Source: JANPCX01 sp031431125
GTDB taxonomy: Bacteria > Pseudomonadota > Gammaproteobacteria > Burkholderiales > Burkholderiaceae_C
Assembly: GCA_031431125.1 (NCBI GenBank)
Contig: JANPCX010000086.1
Span: forward strand, 1-30,010
DNA length: 30,010 nt
Direction: 5' to 3'
Shown here: one piece after another, positions 1-7,765 of the stretch
How the letters are laid out: each line of letters begins with the position of its first letter
How positions within the stretch are numbered: position 1 is the first letter of the stretch
Made by a program: the position numbers and the translations under genes
The notes under the pieces: generated by a model
Told to the model about the DNA's origin: nothing
The model's database searches: none
The model's input: only the letters and a program-made list of their open reading frames with translations

Positions 1-1
1 C

Positions 2-1321
2 AAAGACATGGCCGGCATCTGCCGCCCGCGTGCAGTGGCCGCATTGGTCAAAGCACTGAAAGAAGAAACCGGCCTGCCCGTGCACTTCCACACCCACGAC
101 ACCAGCGGCGCAGCCAGCGCCTCGGTGTTGGCCGCTGTGCAAGCCGGTTGTGACGCAGTAGACGGCGCGCTCGATGCCATGAGTGGCCTCACCTCGCAGC
201 CGAATTTATCGTCCATTGCAGCCGCGCTGCAAGGCACACCGCAAGACCCTGGCTTGTCGCAACACGCCTTGCACGCCACCTCCATGTACTGGGAAGGCGT
301 GCGGCGTTTTTACTCGCCGTTTGAATCCGACATTCGCTCCGGCACCGCCGACGTCTACCGCCACGAAATGCCCGGTGGCCAGTACACCAATTTGCGTGAA
401 CAAGCACGCTCACTCGGCCTGGCCCACCGCTGGACCGAGGTGTCGCAAACCTATGCCGATGTGAACCAATTGTTTGGCGACATCGTGAAAGTCACGCCCA
501 CCTCCAAAGTGGTGGGCGACATGGCCCTGATGATGGTGGCCAGCGACCTCACGCCACAAGACGTGACCGACCCGGCGCGCGAGGTGGCCTTCCCCGAGTC
601 TGTGGTGTCGCTCTTCAAAGGCGAGCTGGGTTTCCCGCCCGATGGGTTCCCTGCCGCGCTGTCACGCAAGGTGCTCAAACTCAGCGGCAGCGAACAACCA
701 CCCGAGGCCTACCGCCCCGGCGACCGCCTGCCGCCGGTGAACTTGATTGCCCTGCGCCAACAAGCCGAACGCGAATGCGAGCAGCCGCTGGACGAGCAAC
801 AGCTCGCGTCCTACCTGATGTACCCCAAGGTCACCCGCGACTTCTTCGCCCACCACCGCAGTTTTGGCGACACCTCCATATTGCCCACGCCAGTGTTCTT
901 CTATGGCCCGCAACCACAGCAAGAAATGGCGCTGGAAATTGACCCCGGCAAAACACTGCTCGTGGCCCTGCAGTCCATTTCCGACGACGGTGAGGCTGCG
1001 AAAAAAGTTCAGTTCGAACTCAACGGCCAATCCCGAACCGTGCGCGTGCAGCGCACCGACGGTACCCAAGCAGCGACCCGCCCGGTGGCCGAGCCGAACA
1101 ACCCGCTGCACATTGCTGCGCCCATGCCGGGCGGCATCGTCAGCGTGGCTGTCACCGTCGGCCAGCACGTCACGGCAGGCAGCACCTTGTTGGCCTTGGA
1201 GGCCATGAAGATGGAAACCCATGTGACGGCGGACCGCGACGGTGTGGTCGAGGCCGTGCTCGTGGTGCCGGGGGATCGGGTGCAGGCTAAGGATTTGTTG
1301 GTGGTGTTGAAGGCGGGGTGA
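2..1321 (+). CDS. pyc: pyruvate carboxylase, C-terminal part (5' end outside window)
   Basis: Pyruvate carboxylase makes oxaloacetate from pyruvate and bicarbonate with ATP, refilling the TCA cycle in the cytoplasm. The reading frame is open from base 2, so the biotin-carboxylase domain and the start of the carboxyltransferase domain lie outside the window. Visible are the end of the carboxyltransferase barrel with the metal-ligand motif HTHD (about residue 29 from the window edge), the PYC/OADA conserved domain (including the segment TPVFFYG), and a C-terminal biotinyl domain with the biotin-attachment motif EAMKM, where the lysine carries biotin. The single chain with all these parts favours pyruvate carboxylase over the oxaloacetate decarboxylase alpha subunit. 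The ATG at base 8 is internal and not a start. The gene ends at a TGA. No U-rich terminator follows, but a GCACAC/GTGTGC hairpin lies at 1365-1381. Confidence 0.93.
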   Translation, partial: KDMAGICRPRAVAALVKALKEETGLPVHFHTHDTSGAASASVLAAVQAGCDAVDGALDAMSGLTSQPNLSSIAAALQGTPQDPGLSQHALHATSMYWEGVRRFYSPFESDIRSGTADVYRHEMPGGQYTNLREQARSLGLAHRWTEVSQTYADVNQLFGDIVKVTPTSKVVGDMALMMVASDLTPQDVTDPAREVAFPESVVSLFKGELGFPPDGFPAALSRKVLKLSGSEQPPEAYRPGDRLPPVNLIALRQQAERECEQPLDEQQLASYLMYPKVTRDFFAHHRSFGDTSILPTPVFFYGPQPQQEMALEIDPGKTLLVALQSISDDGEAAKKVQFELNGQSRTVRVQRTDGTQAATRPVAEPNNPLHIAAPMPGGIVSVAVTVGQHVTAGSTLLALEAMKMETHVTADRDGVVEAVLVVPGDRVQAKDLLVVLKAG

Positions 1322-1364
1322 GGGGTGATCTACTTTGAGGGCGCTAGCGTCAGACTTGACCGGC

Positions 1365-1381
1365 GCACACAAATCGTGTGC
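1365..1381. terminator. short hairpin between convergent genes
   Basis: A 6-bp perfect stem (GCACAC / GTGTGC) with a 5-base loop lies between the convergent pyc and hydrolase genes. It could slow transcription from either side. It has no T-run, so it is not a classical intrinsic terminator. Confidence 0.25.
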
Positions 1382-1425
1382 ACGCAGCAAACCGAAGCAC
1401 TTTTGCGTCCGTGCCGAAGAACCCG

Positions 1426-2259
1426 TTAGGCTGCATTTGGCGTCACCTTTTGGCCTTGCAGCGCTTCACTGAGGAAGGGGATCACGCGTTCCGCGTACGC
1501 CTCGCGAGCATCACGGTAGGCGAAGGTGTGACCGACTCCCGGCAGCACGAGCAGCTCAGTCTTTGCCGCCGCCCCAAATGCGCGCTGGAGTCGCTTGCCG
1601 TGATCGGGTGGGGTGTATTTGTCTGCATCACCATAGACCAGCAGCACGGAGGGCTGACCGACGGCCCTTGCGGCCTCGCGCTCCGGTCGCAAGCCCCCTT
1701 CGAGCGAAGGCCACACCAATTGCGACGCACGCAGAACGGCGTGCGCGACTGGATAGTGACGCCAAAACTCGGGCAAGGTCGGGAATGCGGCTTCAAGTAC
1801 GGCGGCGCGGAACGGGCTGCCAGCACGGGACATCGAACACAGTCCCCACGCGGCACCAAATGAGGCTCCAACCAGGCCAACCGGAAGCGCTGGATGTCGA
1901 TCTTGAGCCCATAGCCCTGCGGCCAGAATGTCGGCTGGATAATCGAACGAGACTGCCTCGCTCTCTCCGAAGCCGTTGGAATCAAATGCCAGGACATTGA
2001 AGCCCGACTTGCGAAAGAGGTCAGCGTGACCGTAGCGGAGCCAGAACCCCTTCGCCGCCTTCCCCATGGGATGCGCAAGGGCGAGCGTGCCAATAGCATC
2101 GCCCTGCGCCGCACCCCACAAACCAACCATACGAGCGCCGTTGCCGCTCCGGAACGTGACACGCTCCCACGCTTCTTCCAACGCCGTGGAAGGCCAAATC
2201 CAGGGGACTTCGAACCGACCAAAGAAAGGTTTGCGTAGGAGGCGATGGATGTAGGTCAT
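1426..2259 (-). CDS. alpha/beta hydrolase, integron-cassette-like gene
   Basis: A 277-residue serine hydrolase of unknown substrate. The nucleophile elbow GASFG is at about residues 131-135 (Ser133), the acid is probably in the segment YGDADKYTPP, and the catalytic histidine in GVGHTF near the C-terminus, in the order usual for the alpha/beta fold. No signal peptide is visible, so it is probably cytoplasmic. The ATG at 2259 is chosen because AAGGAA lies five bases upstream. A longer frame from 2340 runs through the attC site and is not believed. The start lies only about 20 bases after the attC crossover end, the usual layout of an integron gene cassette. The stop codon is embedded in GCCTAAC, which resembles the first box of another attC, but no partner box follows. 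The substrate cannot be named. Confidence 0.85.
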   Translation of the reverse strand: MTYIHRLLRKPFFGRFEVPWIWPSTALEEAWERVTFRSGNGARMVGLWGAAQGDAIGTLALAHPMGKAAKGFWLRYGHADLFRKSGFNVLAFDSNGFGESEAVSFDYPADILAAGLWAQDRHPALPVGLVGASFGAAWGLCSMSRAGSPFRAAVLEAAFPTLPEFWRHYPVAHAVLRASQLVWPSLEGGLRPEREAARAVGQPSVLLVYGDADKYTPPDHGKRLQRAFGAAAKTELLVLPGVGHTFAYRDAREAYAERVIPFLSEALQGQKVTPNAA

Positions 2260-2275
2260 TGGTATTCCTTGTGCC

Positions 2276-2348
2276 GCCTCAACGTTCACGCTCAGCCGGT
2301 GGACAGCGGCGCAGCTTTTTGCCGGCCGGCCGGAGCGCATTGTTAGCG
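2276..2348 (-). repeat. attC-type integron recombination site
   Basis: Read on the minus strand, a 73-bp imperfect palindrome begins with GCTAACAA and ends with GAACGTTGAGGC. The AAC/GTT ends pair. Next inwards GCGCTC pairs with the segment TGAGCG apart from small bulges, then GCCGG pairs with CCGGC, with a variable centre. This order (outer AAC/GTT box, inner paired box, unpaired spacer, stem) is that of attC folded-strand sites. The right box deviates from GTTRRRY at its last base. It starts one base after the stop codon of the DUF3303 gene and ends about 16 bases before the hydrolase start, as expected between two cassettes. No intI gene is present, so this would be a stray or CALIN-type site. 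Confidence 0.72.
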
Positions 2349-2349
2349 G

Positions 2350-2649
2350 TCATTCGCCGGCGCTTGCGCTTTTTTCGAGAAATGGCGCAACAACCTCTCG
2401 GGTTCGACTGCTCTCGACAACGGGAACGATCTCAAAGCTGGCGCCTGTTCCGCGCCAATGCAGAACCCACTGCTGAAATAGAGTGAGGTCTTCACACTCC
2501 ATGAGTTGGAAGCACCTTGCGAAGCTGGGCTCGATCCAGCTATTCACGTACTTCAGGCCTTCCGGTAGACCGCGACCCTTCTGTGCCACCCGTTCGTAGA
2601 CGGGAAGCATGTCGTTGCTCTCGAACCGCTCAATGACCATGAAAAGCAT
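2350..2649 (-). CDS. DUF3303 family protein
   Basis: A 99-residue small protein that I recognise as DUF3303 from its N-terminus MLFMVIERF, the central segment LPEGLKYV, and CFQLME followed by LFQQW and EIVPVV. The family is predicted to adopt a compact ferredoxin-like alpha/beta fold and has no firm function. The start ATG at 2649 gives the family's typical N-terminus, and CGGGAG lies about 10 bases upstream. The stop codon is one base from the attC site, which marks the gene as cargo of an integron cassette. About 115 bases separate it from the membrane-protein gene upstream; I see no second complete attC there. Confidence 0.85.
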   Translation of the reverse strand: MLFMVIERFESNDMLPVYERVAQKGRGLPEGLKYVNSWIEPSFARCFQLMECEDLTLFQQWVLHWRGTGASFEIVPVVESSRTREVVAPFLEKSASAGE

Positions 2650-2764
2650 TCCGAACTCCCGTGAGTTGTATTCTGCATTTTGCGCGCCAGACGAGAACGG
2701 CTGATCGCAAACGGAGTGCGCTCGGACCTGTGCCGGACGATCTTTTACTGACGTTCAACGTGTT

Positions 2765-3388
2765 TTAGCCGTCTTTGCGCTCATAGGTAGCCTTGTACTT
2801 TGCTGGCACCTCGACAGGTTGCAGCATACCCGCCAACGACAGCACGAGAAGAAGGGAAAGTACGCCACCGACCAGCATTGGCACCACGACCGCAAGGCCT
2901 TGGGCAGTACGAGATGCTGCTTGAAGCTGCCAGTATGCGGCGCAACCAAGGTGCGTGAACAGGGCGAGCACGGCGAAGAAGTAGTAGGGGGCGAAGAAGA
3001 ATTGATTTGGCGGCACATGGAAACCTGCTGCCGCGAAGTAGAAGTTGGTGTCGAGATCAAGAACAGTTCGGCCGAACATGACAGCCCCAACATGTACAAG
3101 GAAGAAAAAAGCCAGATAGCCGCCGGAGATGGCCTGAAGCCAAGGTAGCAGACCGCGCCGTTGCTTCCAACCGCGAATGACAAACCAGATACCGCTGATG
3201 ACCTGGAACGATACGCAGAAGAGAAGAATGCTCTCGACAACCCGCTGTCGATAAATGGAGCGTGCGGCCTCCATGAAGGCGATATGCGTCGAGACGCTGG
3301 ACAACGATGCAAGGTGGTTTGCAATGTGGAGACACGCAAACGCAAAAACCACGATGGCTGACATGCGGTGGAGAGTGCGAAGGCTCAT
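2765..3388 (-). CDS. multipass membrane protein, cytochrome b-like
   Basis: A 207-residue protein with about five hydrophobic helices (near residues 9-29, 51-71, 87-107, 132-152 and 165-188) and histidines inside or next to them (His7, His21, His25, His99, His146). This pattern recalls the succinate dehydrogenase/fumarate reductase cytochrome b or DUF4405-type di-haem membrane proteins, but I cannot assign a family. The ATG at 3388 gives a compact start; an in-frame TTG at 3406 is the alternative. Neither has a good ribosome-binding site. It lies between the cassette genes and the IS and runs in the same direction as the cassettes, so it may be cassette cargo too. Haem binding is inferred from the histidines only. 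Confidence 0.65.
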   Translation of the reverse strand: MSLRTLHRMSAIVVFAFACLHIANHLASLSSVSTHIAFMEAARSIYRQRVVESILLFCVSFQVISGIWFVIRGWKQRRGLLPWLQAISGGYLAFFFLVHVGAVMFGRTVLDLDTNFYFAAAGFHVPPNQFFFAPYYFFAVLALFTHLGCAAYWQLQAASRTAQGLAVVVPMLVGGVLSLLLVLSLAGMLQPVEVPAKYKATYERKDG

Positions 3389-3528
3389 GTTGAGACGGCT
3401 AACCAAGCTGGAAAATAACCCCTATTTGCAAGCAGCAAAGAGGCCAAGAAGTTGATTTCAGCGAGCGAGCCAGTCGCTGCGGCGTTGAAGCGCGAGAGCA
3501 TTGCATTGGCGCATTGTGCAGGCTCCTG

Positions 3529-3543
3529 AGGCGCTTTGCGCCT
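3529..3543 (-). terminator. hairpin after the IS1182-type transposase
   Basis: A perfect 6-bp stem (AGGCGC / GCGCCT) with a 3-base loop lies 12 bases beyond the transposase stop codon. It may be the IS transcript terminator or part of the IS end. No T-run follows. Confidence 0.35.
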
Positions 3544-3554
3544 GTGGCTTGCCG

Positions 3555-5090
3555 CTACTTCATCCAAGCGCTCTTGGCCAGTTTCTCAATGTTGTGCACC
3601 AGGCAGTACAGATGCCACTGGGTGTTCACTTTGGCCTTGCCGCGCAGGTTGAATCTGTGCAGGCCTTTGTTATGCCGGATGTTGGCGAGCACCGGCTCGA
3701 CCGTGCCGATGCGTTGGCTGTAGAGCTGCCGACCCCTGGGGCTGTCGATGGCGCGCTGCATGCGCTGCGTTGCGCTGTCGGGGTCGAGTTGGCGCGTATG
3801 CAGCGACACCAATCGCGCGGTGGTCTTGTGAGGTTGACGCAGACATTGCGGACGCTTGGGGCACCCCTTGCAGTCGGCGGCTTGCGCCTTGAAGTCTTGC
3901 CGCTCGTAACCCCTGATCTTGTAGATCACGCCGCTGCTGGTGAGCAGCTTGCCCGCCGGGCAAGTACAGGTGTTGTCCCCGTTGAAGCGGAAGTCTGCGG
4001 GAGTGAAGAACTTGAACGGCTTGCTCGGCGTGTCTGGGCCCGTGGGCTGTTTGTCATACGGCACATCGTGCTTGGGTTTGTACTTGCCCTGGTTCCTCAA
4101 GCGCTCATCGCGCTGGCGCATGCCGTTGTCGGCAATTAGCGCCGGCGTGCCTTGCACCTTGAGCGCCGTGACGTTGGCATCGCTGTGATAGCCCGCGTCG
4201 GCGGTGTACAGGGTTTGCTCATGGGCCAGGCGCTGGCTTTGTTCCACCATCGGCAGCAGCATGCTTTGCTCCGAGCCCGAACCGATCACGTCGGCGGCCA
4301 CGATCACTTGGTTCTTTGAATCCACCGCCGCCTACGCCGCGTAGCCTTGGATCACGCCTTTGCTGGTGGCCATCTTGGCGCTGTCGGGGTCGGTGACGTT
4401 GGTCTTGAGCTCTTTGCCCTGGGCATTGGTGCGCTTGGGGGTTTGAGCCAAGAACTCTCGGGTGCGCTGGGCTTCGGCCCGCAGGGCATCAACGCGCTGC
4501 TGGCGCTTGTCATCCAGCGGCGGCTCGGCTGTTCGGTTGTCTTGCGCTTGATGCAGCGCCACGATCTTGGTGGCGGCCTGCTCCATGCGGCGCGCGCGGT
4601 GCGCCAACTCCGCATGGGTGCCGCTGCGCTCTTTGCTGGCGTTGCTGGGCAGCTTCACGCCGTCGATGGCGAACATCTCTCGCCCGATCAGCCCTTGGGC
4701 ATCGCAGACCATCAGCACTTGGGTGAACAGGGCCTTGATCTGCTGGCCCAGGTGGTTGACGAATTTGGCAATGTGGGCGTGGCTGGGTTGGCTGTCACCG
4801 CTGATGGCAATGAATTGCACGTTGTGCACGCAAGCTCGCTCGATGGCTCGGCTTGAGATCAGCCCCTGGCTGTAGGCCAGCAGCACGATCTTGAGCATCA
4901 CGCGCGGGTCATAGGCCGAAGCCCCGACTTCGTCGTTGCGGAATCGGGCATCCAGCTCGCTCAGAGCGAGTTCATGGTCGACCAGGTAGTTCAGTGCAAA
5001 GGCGAACGAGCCAGGAACGATCTGTTCAGACAGCACCACCGGCAACATCAAGGACTGAACGCTTTGCGGTTTGTAGCGCGGCATGGCCAT
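3555..5090 (-). pseudogene. IS1182-type transposase interrupted by an in-frame TAG
   Basis: Two open segments in the same frame (5090-4332 and 4331-3555) together encode about 511 residues, the usual length of an IS1182-family DDE transposase. They are split by one amber codon at 4332-4334. The N-terminal part has the family's region after MAMPRYKPQ and the segment YDPRVMLKIVLLAYSQG. The C-terminal part has DSKNQVIVAADV, a cysteine cluster (CTCPAGK, CKGCPKRPQC), and the tail LRGKAKVNTQWHLYCLVHNIEKLA. From memory, relatives have glutamine where the stop lies, so one C-to-T change (CAG to TAG) explains it. Unless the stop is read through, the element is dead on its own. I could not fix its terminal inverted repeats. 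It sits between the cassette genes and an older relic of a related element. Confidence 0.88.
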
Positions 5091-5157
5091 TCACCGTTGT
5101 TGAGTGGGCCACTATTGTCTTCAACCACTTCCCTTGTTGGAAGCACTCGGCTTAGGT

Positions 5158-5188
5158 TTTTTTACAGCCTCAACCAGGCTGTAAAAAA
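5158..5188. terminator. perfect hairpin upstream of the IS transposase
   Basis: A 13-bp perfect stem, T6 then ACAGCCT pairing with AGGCTGT then A6, closes a 5-base loop. A-rich and T-rich flanks give an intrinsic-terminator shape in both directions. It lies 68 bases upstream of the transposase start, where IS elements often carry a barrier against incoming transcription. It may instead belong to an IS end. Confidence 0.5.
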
Positions 5189-5321
5189 TCCCCTCTGACG
5201 CTGAAGCGCCACGGGTTTGAGCCATGAAGGAAGCAGGGAGTTTCATCGGCCGAATTGGTTGGGAACCTGGAATGCGTGTTACACATTTTGACCCCAAACA
5301 GCCCAGCACTTGCTCAGAGGC

Positions 5322-5502
5322 CTAGCCCTGCCCACCACTTCGGGCCGGCTTCCTAATGTCGTGCGCCAAGCAGTACAAATGCCACTGCTTGTTGACCTTG
5401 TCTTTGCCGCGCAAGTTGAGCCAGCTCAAAGCTTTGTTGCTTCCGACGTCCGCAAACGTAGACAACACGGAGCCAGTCCGCTGCTTGGCAGCGTATGGGT
5501 CG
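5322..5502 (-). pseudogene. C-terminal relic of a second IS1182-type transposase
   Basis: About 55 codons match the C-terminus of the neighbouring IS1182-type transposase: segments RTGSVLSTFA, LNLRGKDKVNKQWHLYCLAH and DIRKPA correspond to RIGTVEPVLA, FNLRGKAKVNTQWHLYCLVH and NIEKLA. The DNA is also clearly alike but diverged, so it is not a recent copy. Nothing of the N-terminal 450 residues remains: upstream the frame continues into unrelated sequence, and the glmS-tail relic follows about 70 bases away. It is in the same orientation as the intact IS. It shows that this spot downstream of glmS has been hit by this IS type more than once. Confidence 0.7.
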
Positions 5503-5572
5503 GGCCACCGGGTGTGCGGCGACTCCTTGGGCACCCAAGGCGCTACGGCTTCGCCGCCCAAGGGTGTGATGG

Positions 5573-5612
5573 TCATTCGACCGTCACACTCTTGGTCAAG
5601 TGAGGTTTGTGG
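5573..5612 (-). pseudogene. stray copy of the 3' end of glmS
   Basis: Read on the minus strand, this stretch encodes KPHLTKSVTVE followed by TGA. The intact glmS ends KPRNLAKSVTVE followed by TGA at 5718. The codons differ at many third positions, so the peptide matches better than the DNA, and one codon is missing. It lies 105 bases downstream of the true glmS stop in the same direction. The 3' end of glmS is the recognition region for TnsD of Tn7-like transposons and a known island-insertion site. The copy is probably a scar of an element that integrated there. It is short, so chance must be excluded. Confidence 0.6.
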
Positions 5613-5717
5613 TGCTCACAAGGCACTTCGTGCCTTGACATCGCTGCACGATGTGAGCAGGCCCCTAAACCAAGAACCTGGGTGCTTCGCACCAGTCGCT
5701 GCGCGACACCCAATCGG

Positions 5718-7595
5718 TCACTCGACAGTGACCGATTTGGCCAAGTTTCTGGGCTTGTCCACATCCGTCCCCCGCGCACACGCCGTGTGATACGCCAACA
5801 ACTGCAGCGGCACCACGTGCAGGATGGCGGAGAGTGCGCCGTAGTGTTCGGGCATGCGGATGACGTGCAGGCCTTCGCTGCTGGTGATGTGGGAGTCGCC
5901 GTCGGCAAACACATAAAGCTGGCCGCCTCTTGCGCGCACTTCTTGCAAATTGCTTTTGAGTTTTTCTAAGAGGGCGTCGTTGGGGGCGATGGTGACCACC
6001 GGCATTTCGGCCGTCACCAAGGCCAAGGGGCCGTGTTTGAGTTCGCCGGCCGGGTAGGCCTCGGCGTGGATGTAGCTGATTTCTTTGAGTTTGAGTGCGC
6101 CTTCGAGCGCAATCGGGTAGTGCAGGCCGCGACCTAAGAAGAGGGCGTTTTCTTTGCCTGCGAATTCTTCGGCCCAGGCGATGATTTGCGGCTCCAGTGC
6201 GAGCACGGCTTGCACAGCGACCGGGAGGTGGCGCAGGGCTTTGAGGTGTTCGGCTTCCGCGGCTTCGCTCAAGTGGCCTCGTGTTTTGGCCAAGGTCAGG
6301 GTCAAGAGGAACAGGCCCACAAGTTGGGTGGTGAAGGCTTTGGTAGAGGCGACACCCACTTCCACGCCAGCGCGGGTGATGTAGGCCAGGCGGCATTCGC
6401 GCACCATGGCGGACGTGCTCACATTGCAAACGGTGAGGGTGTGTTGCATGCCCAGGCTGCGGGCGTGTTTCAGCGCTGCGAGCGTGTCGGCGGTTTCGCC
6501 GCTTTGGCTGATGGTGACGACCAGGGTGCGTGGGTTGGGCACGCTGTCGCGGTAGCGGTATTCGCTTGCAATTTCCACGCTGGTGGGAATTTTGGCGATG
6601 CTTTCCAGCCAGTACTTGGCGACGGAGCCGCTGTAGTAGCTCGTGCCGCAGGCCAGGATCAACACGGAGTCCACGTCTTTGAAGATGCTGTGTGCGCCGT
6701 CTCCGAATAGTTCGGGTGTGATAGACACCACCGCATCAAGCGTGTCGGCTATGGCCTTGGGCTGCTCGAAAATTTCTTTCTGCATGTAGTGGCGGTAGGG
6801 GCCGAGTTCGGCGGCGCCGGTGTGGGCATGTACGGTACGCACGGGGCGCTGCACAGCCTCGAAACGGTCAGTGCCGTTTTTGTCACCCGCGAGGTGGCTG
6901 ATCCACATCTTGCCCAGCTGCAGGTCGACCACGTCGCCTTCTTCCAGGTAGACGATTTGGTCGGTGACGCCGGCCAAGGCCATCGCGTCGGAGGCCAAGA
7001 AGTGCTCGCCGTTTGCAACGTCGCCAATCCCCAACACCAGAGGGGAGCCCTCACGGGCACCGATGACACGGTGCGGCTCGTCGCGGCAGAACACGGCAAT
7101 GGCGTAGGCGCCTTTGAGCTGGCGCACGGTGCGCTGCACGGCGTCGAGCAGATCGCCGTCGTACAGGTGGTCCACCAGGTGGGCGATGACTTCGGTGTCG
7201 GTTTGGCTGGTGAAGGTGTAGCCCTTGGCCACCAGCGAAGCGCGCAGCTCGTCGTGGTTTTCAATGATGCCGTTGTGAACCAGGGCGATGCGGCCACTGG
7301 CCGAGGCGCCCGCGTTGGGGCCGTGCGAAAAATGCGGGTGGGCGTTGTGCACCGCGGGCACACCGTGGGTGGCCCAGCGGGTGTGGGCGATGCCGGTACC
7401 GGAGGCGATGCCGTCTTCATCCACATGGATTTGCAGCTCGGCCACGCGGGCGGTGCTGCGCGCGCGTTTCAACTCACCGCTTTGATGCACCGCGACGCCA
7501 CAAGAGTCATAACCCCGGTACTCCAGGCGTTTCAGGCCTTCGACCAAGATGGGAACGATGTTGCGGGTGCTGACGCTGCCTACGATGCCACACAT
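5718..7595 (-). CDS. glmS: glutamine-fructose-6-phosphate aminotransferase (isomerizing)
   Basis: Makes glucosamine-6-phosphate from fructose-6-phosphate and glutamine, the first step towards UDP-GlcNAc for peptidoglycan and LPS; cytoplasmic. The 625-residue protein starts MCGIVG, so Cys2 becomes the N-terminal nucleophile of the glutaminase domain. Two SIS sugar-isomerase domains follow, the first with SQSGETADT, and it ends with the typical KSVTVE. The length is close to the usual 610. The ATG at 7595 is fixed by Cys2 and by AAAGGA 8 bases upstream; a longer frame from 7670 is ignored. It is transcribed away from the Lrp-type gene. No glmS ribozyme, which belongs to Gram-positive relatives, is visible in the leader. 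Downstream lie a second degenerate glmS tail and IS relics. Confidence 0.97.
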   Translation of the reverse strand: MCGIVGSVSTRNIVPILVEGLKRLEYRGYDSCGVAVHQSGELKRARSTARVAELQIHVDEDGIASGTGIAHTRWATHGVPAVHNAHPHFSHGPNAGASASGRIALVHNGIIENHDELRASLVAKGYTFTSQTDTEVIAHLVDHLYDGDLLDAVQRTVRQLKGAYAIAVFCRDEPHRVIGAREGSPLVLGIGDVANGEHFLASDAMALAGVTDQIVYLEEGDVVDLQLGKMWISHLAGDKNGTDRFEAVQRPVRTVHAHTGAAELGPYRHYMQKEIFEQPKAIADTLDAVVSITPELFGDGAHSIFKDVDSVLILACGTSYYSGSVAKYWLESIAKIPTSVEIASEYRYRDSVPNPRTLVVTISQSGETADTLAALKHARSLGMQHTLTVCNVSTSAMVRECRLAYITRAGVEVGVASTKAFTTQLVGLFLLTLTLAKTRGHLSEAAEAEHLKALRHLPVAVQAVLALEPQIIAWAEEFAGKENALFLGRGLHYPIALEGALKLKEISYIHAEAYPAGELKHGPLALVTAEMPVVTIAPNDALLEKLKSNLQEVRARGGQLYVFADGDSHITSSEGLHVIRMPEHYGALSAILHVVPLQLLAYHTACARGTDVDKPRNLAKSVTVE

Positions 7596-7694
7596 GGTGA
7601 AGAGTCCTTTGCGGTTGGGCCGGGGCGAATCCAACGAAACACGCCGAGCGGGAGCCGCGATGGTAGGCAAGGCAGAGAGAAATATGCGTACTTA

Positions 7695-7757
7695 TTTCAT
7701 GCTTTCATGAAATTTTCGTTCACACGCGGTTGTTGATTGAATTTTATTTCATGAATA
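7695..7757. promoter_or_regulatory. repeated TTTCATGAA palindromes, candidate Lrp operator
   Basis: Two copies of a TTCATGAA palindrome lie in the AT-rich gap between glmS and the Lrp-type gene: TTTCATGAAA at 7703-7712, preceded by a half site at 7695-7701, and ATTTCATGAAT at 7746-7756. Their centres are about 43 bp, or four helical turns, apart. That suits an octameric Lrp/AsnC protein binding on one DNA face. The assignment as autoregulatory operator is an inference. Confidence 0.5.
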
Positions 7758-7761
7758 ATTA
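7733..7761 (+). promoter_or_regulatory. candidate promoter of the Lrp-type gene
   Basis: TTGATT (7733-7738) and TAATTA (7756-7761) are spaced by 17 bases. The start codon is at 7766, and no ribosome-binding sequence precedes it, so the transcript could be leaderless or nearly so. The -10 box is next to the TTCATGAA palindrome, consistent with self-repression. Confidence 0.4.
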
Positions 7762-7765
7762 GCTC

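Noticed and set aside
1385..1432. A possible second attC after the hydrolase gene (GCCTAAC at its stop).
   Set aside because: No GTT-type partner box and no inner paired boxes can be found downstream; only a short GCAGC/GCTGC pairing.
2260..2340. N-terminal extension of the hydrolase to 2340.
   Set aside because: It would be encoded by the attC palindrome, and the downstream ATG has the ribosome-binding site.
2650..2764. A possible attC between DUF3303 and the membrane-protein gene (GTTGAAC present).
   Set aside because: The matching left box would have to lie in the membrane-protein gene, and none is there.
6789..7736. Long open frame on the plus strand opposite glmS (315 codons).
   Set aside because: It is a shadow of glmS; the glmS product is a full-length recognised enzyme.
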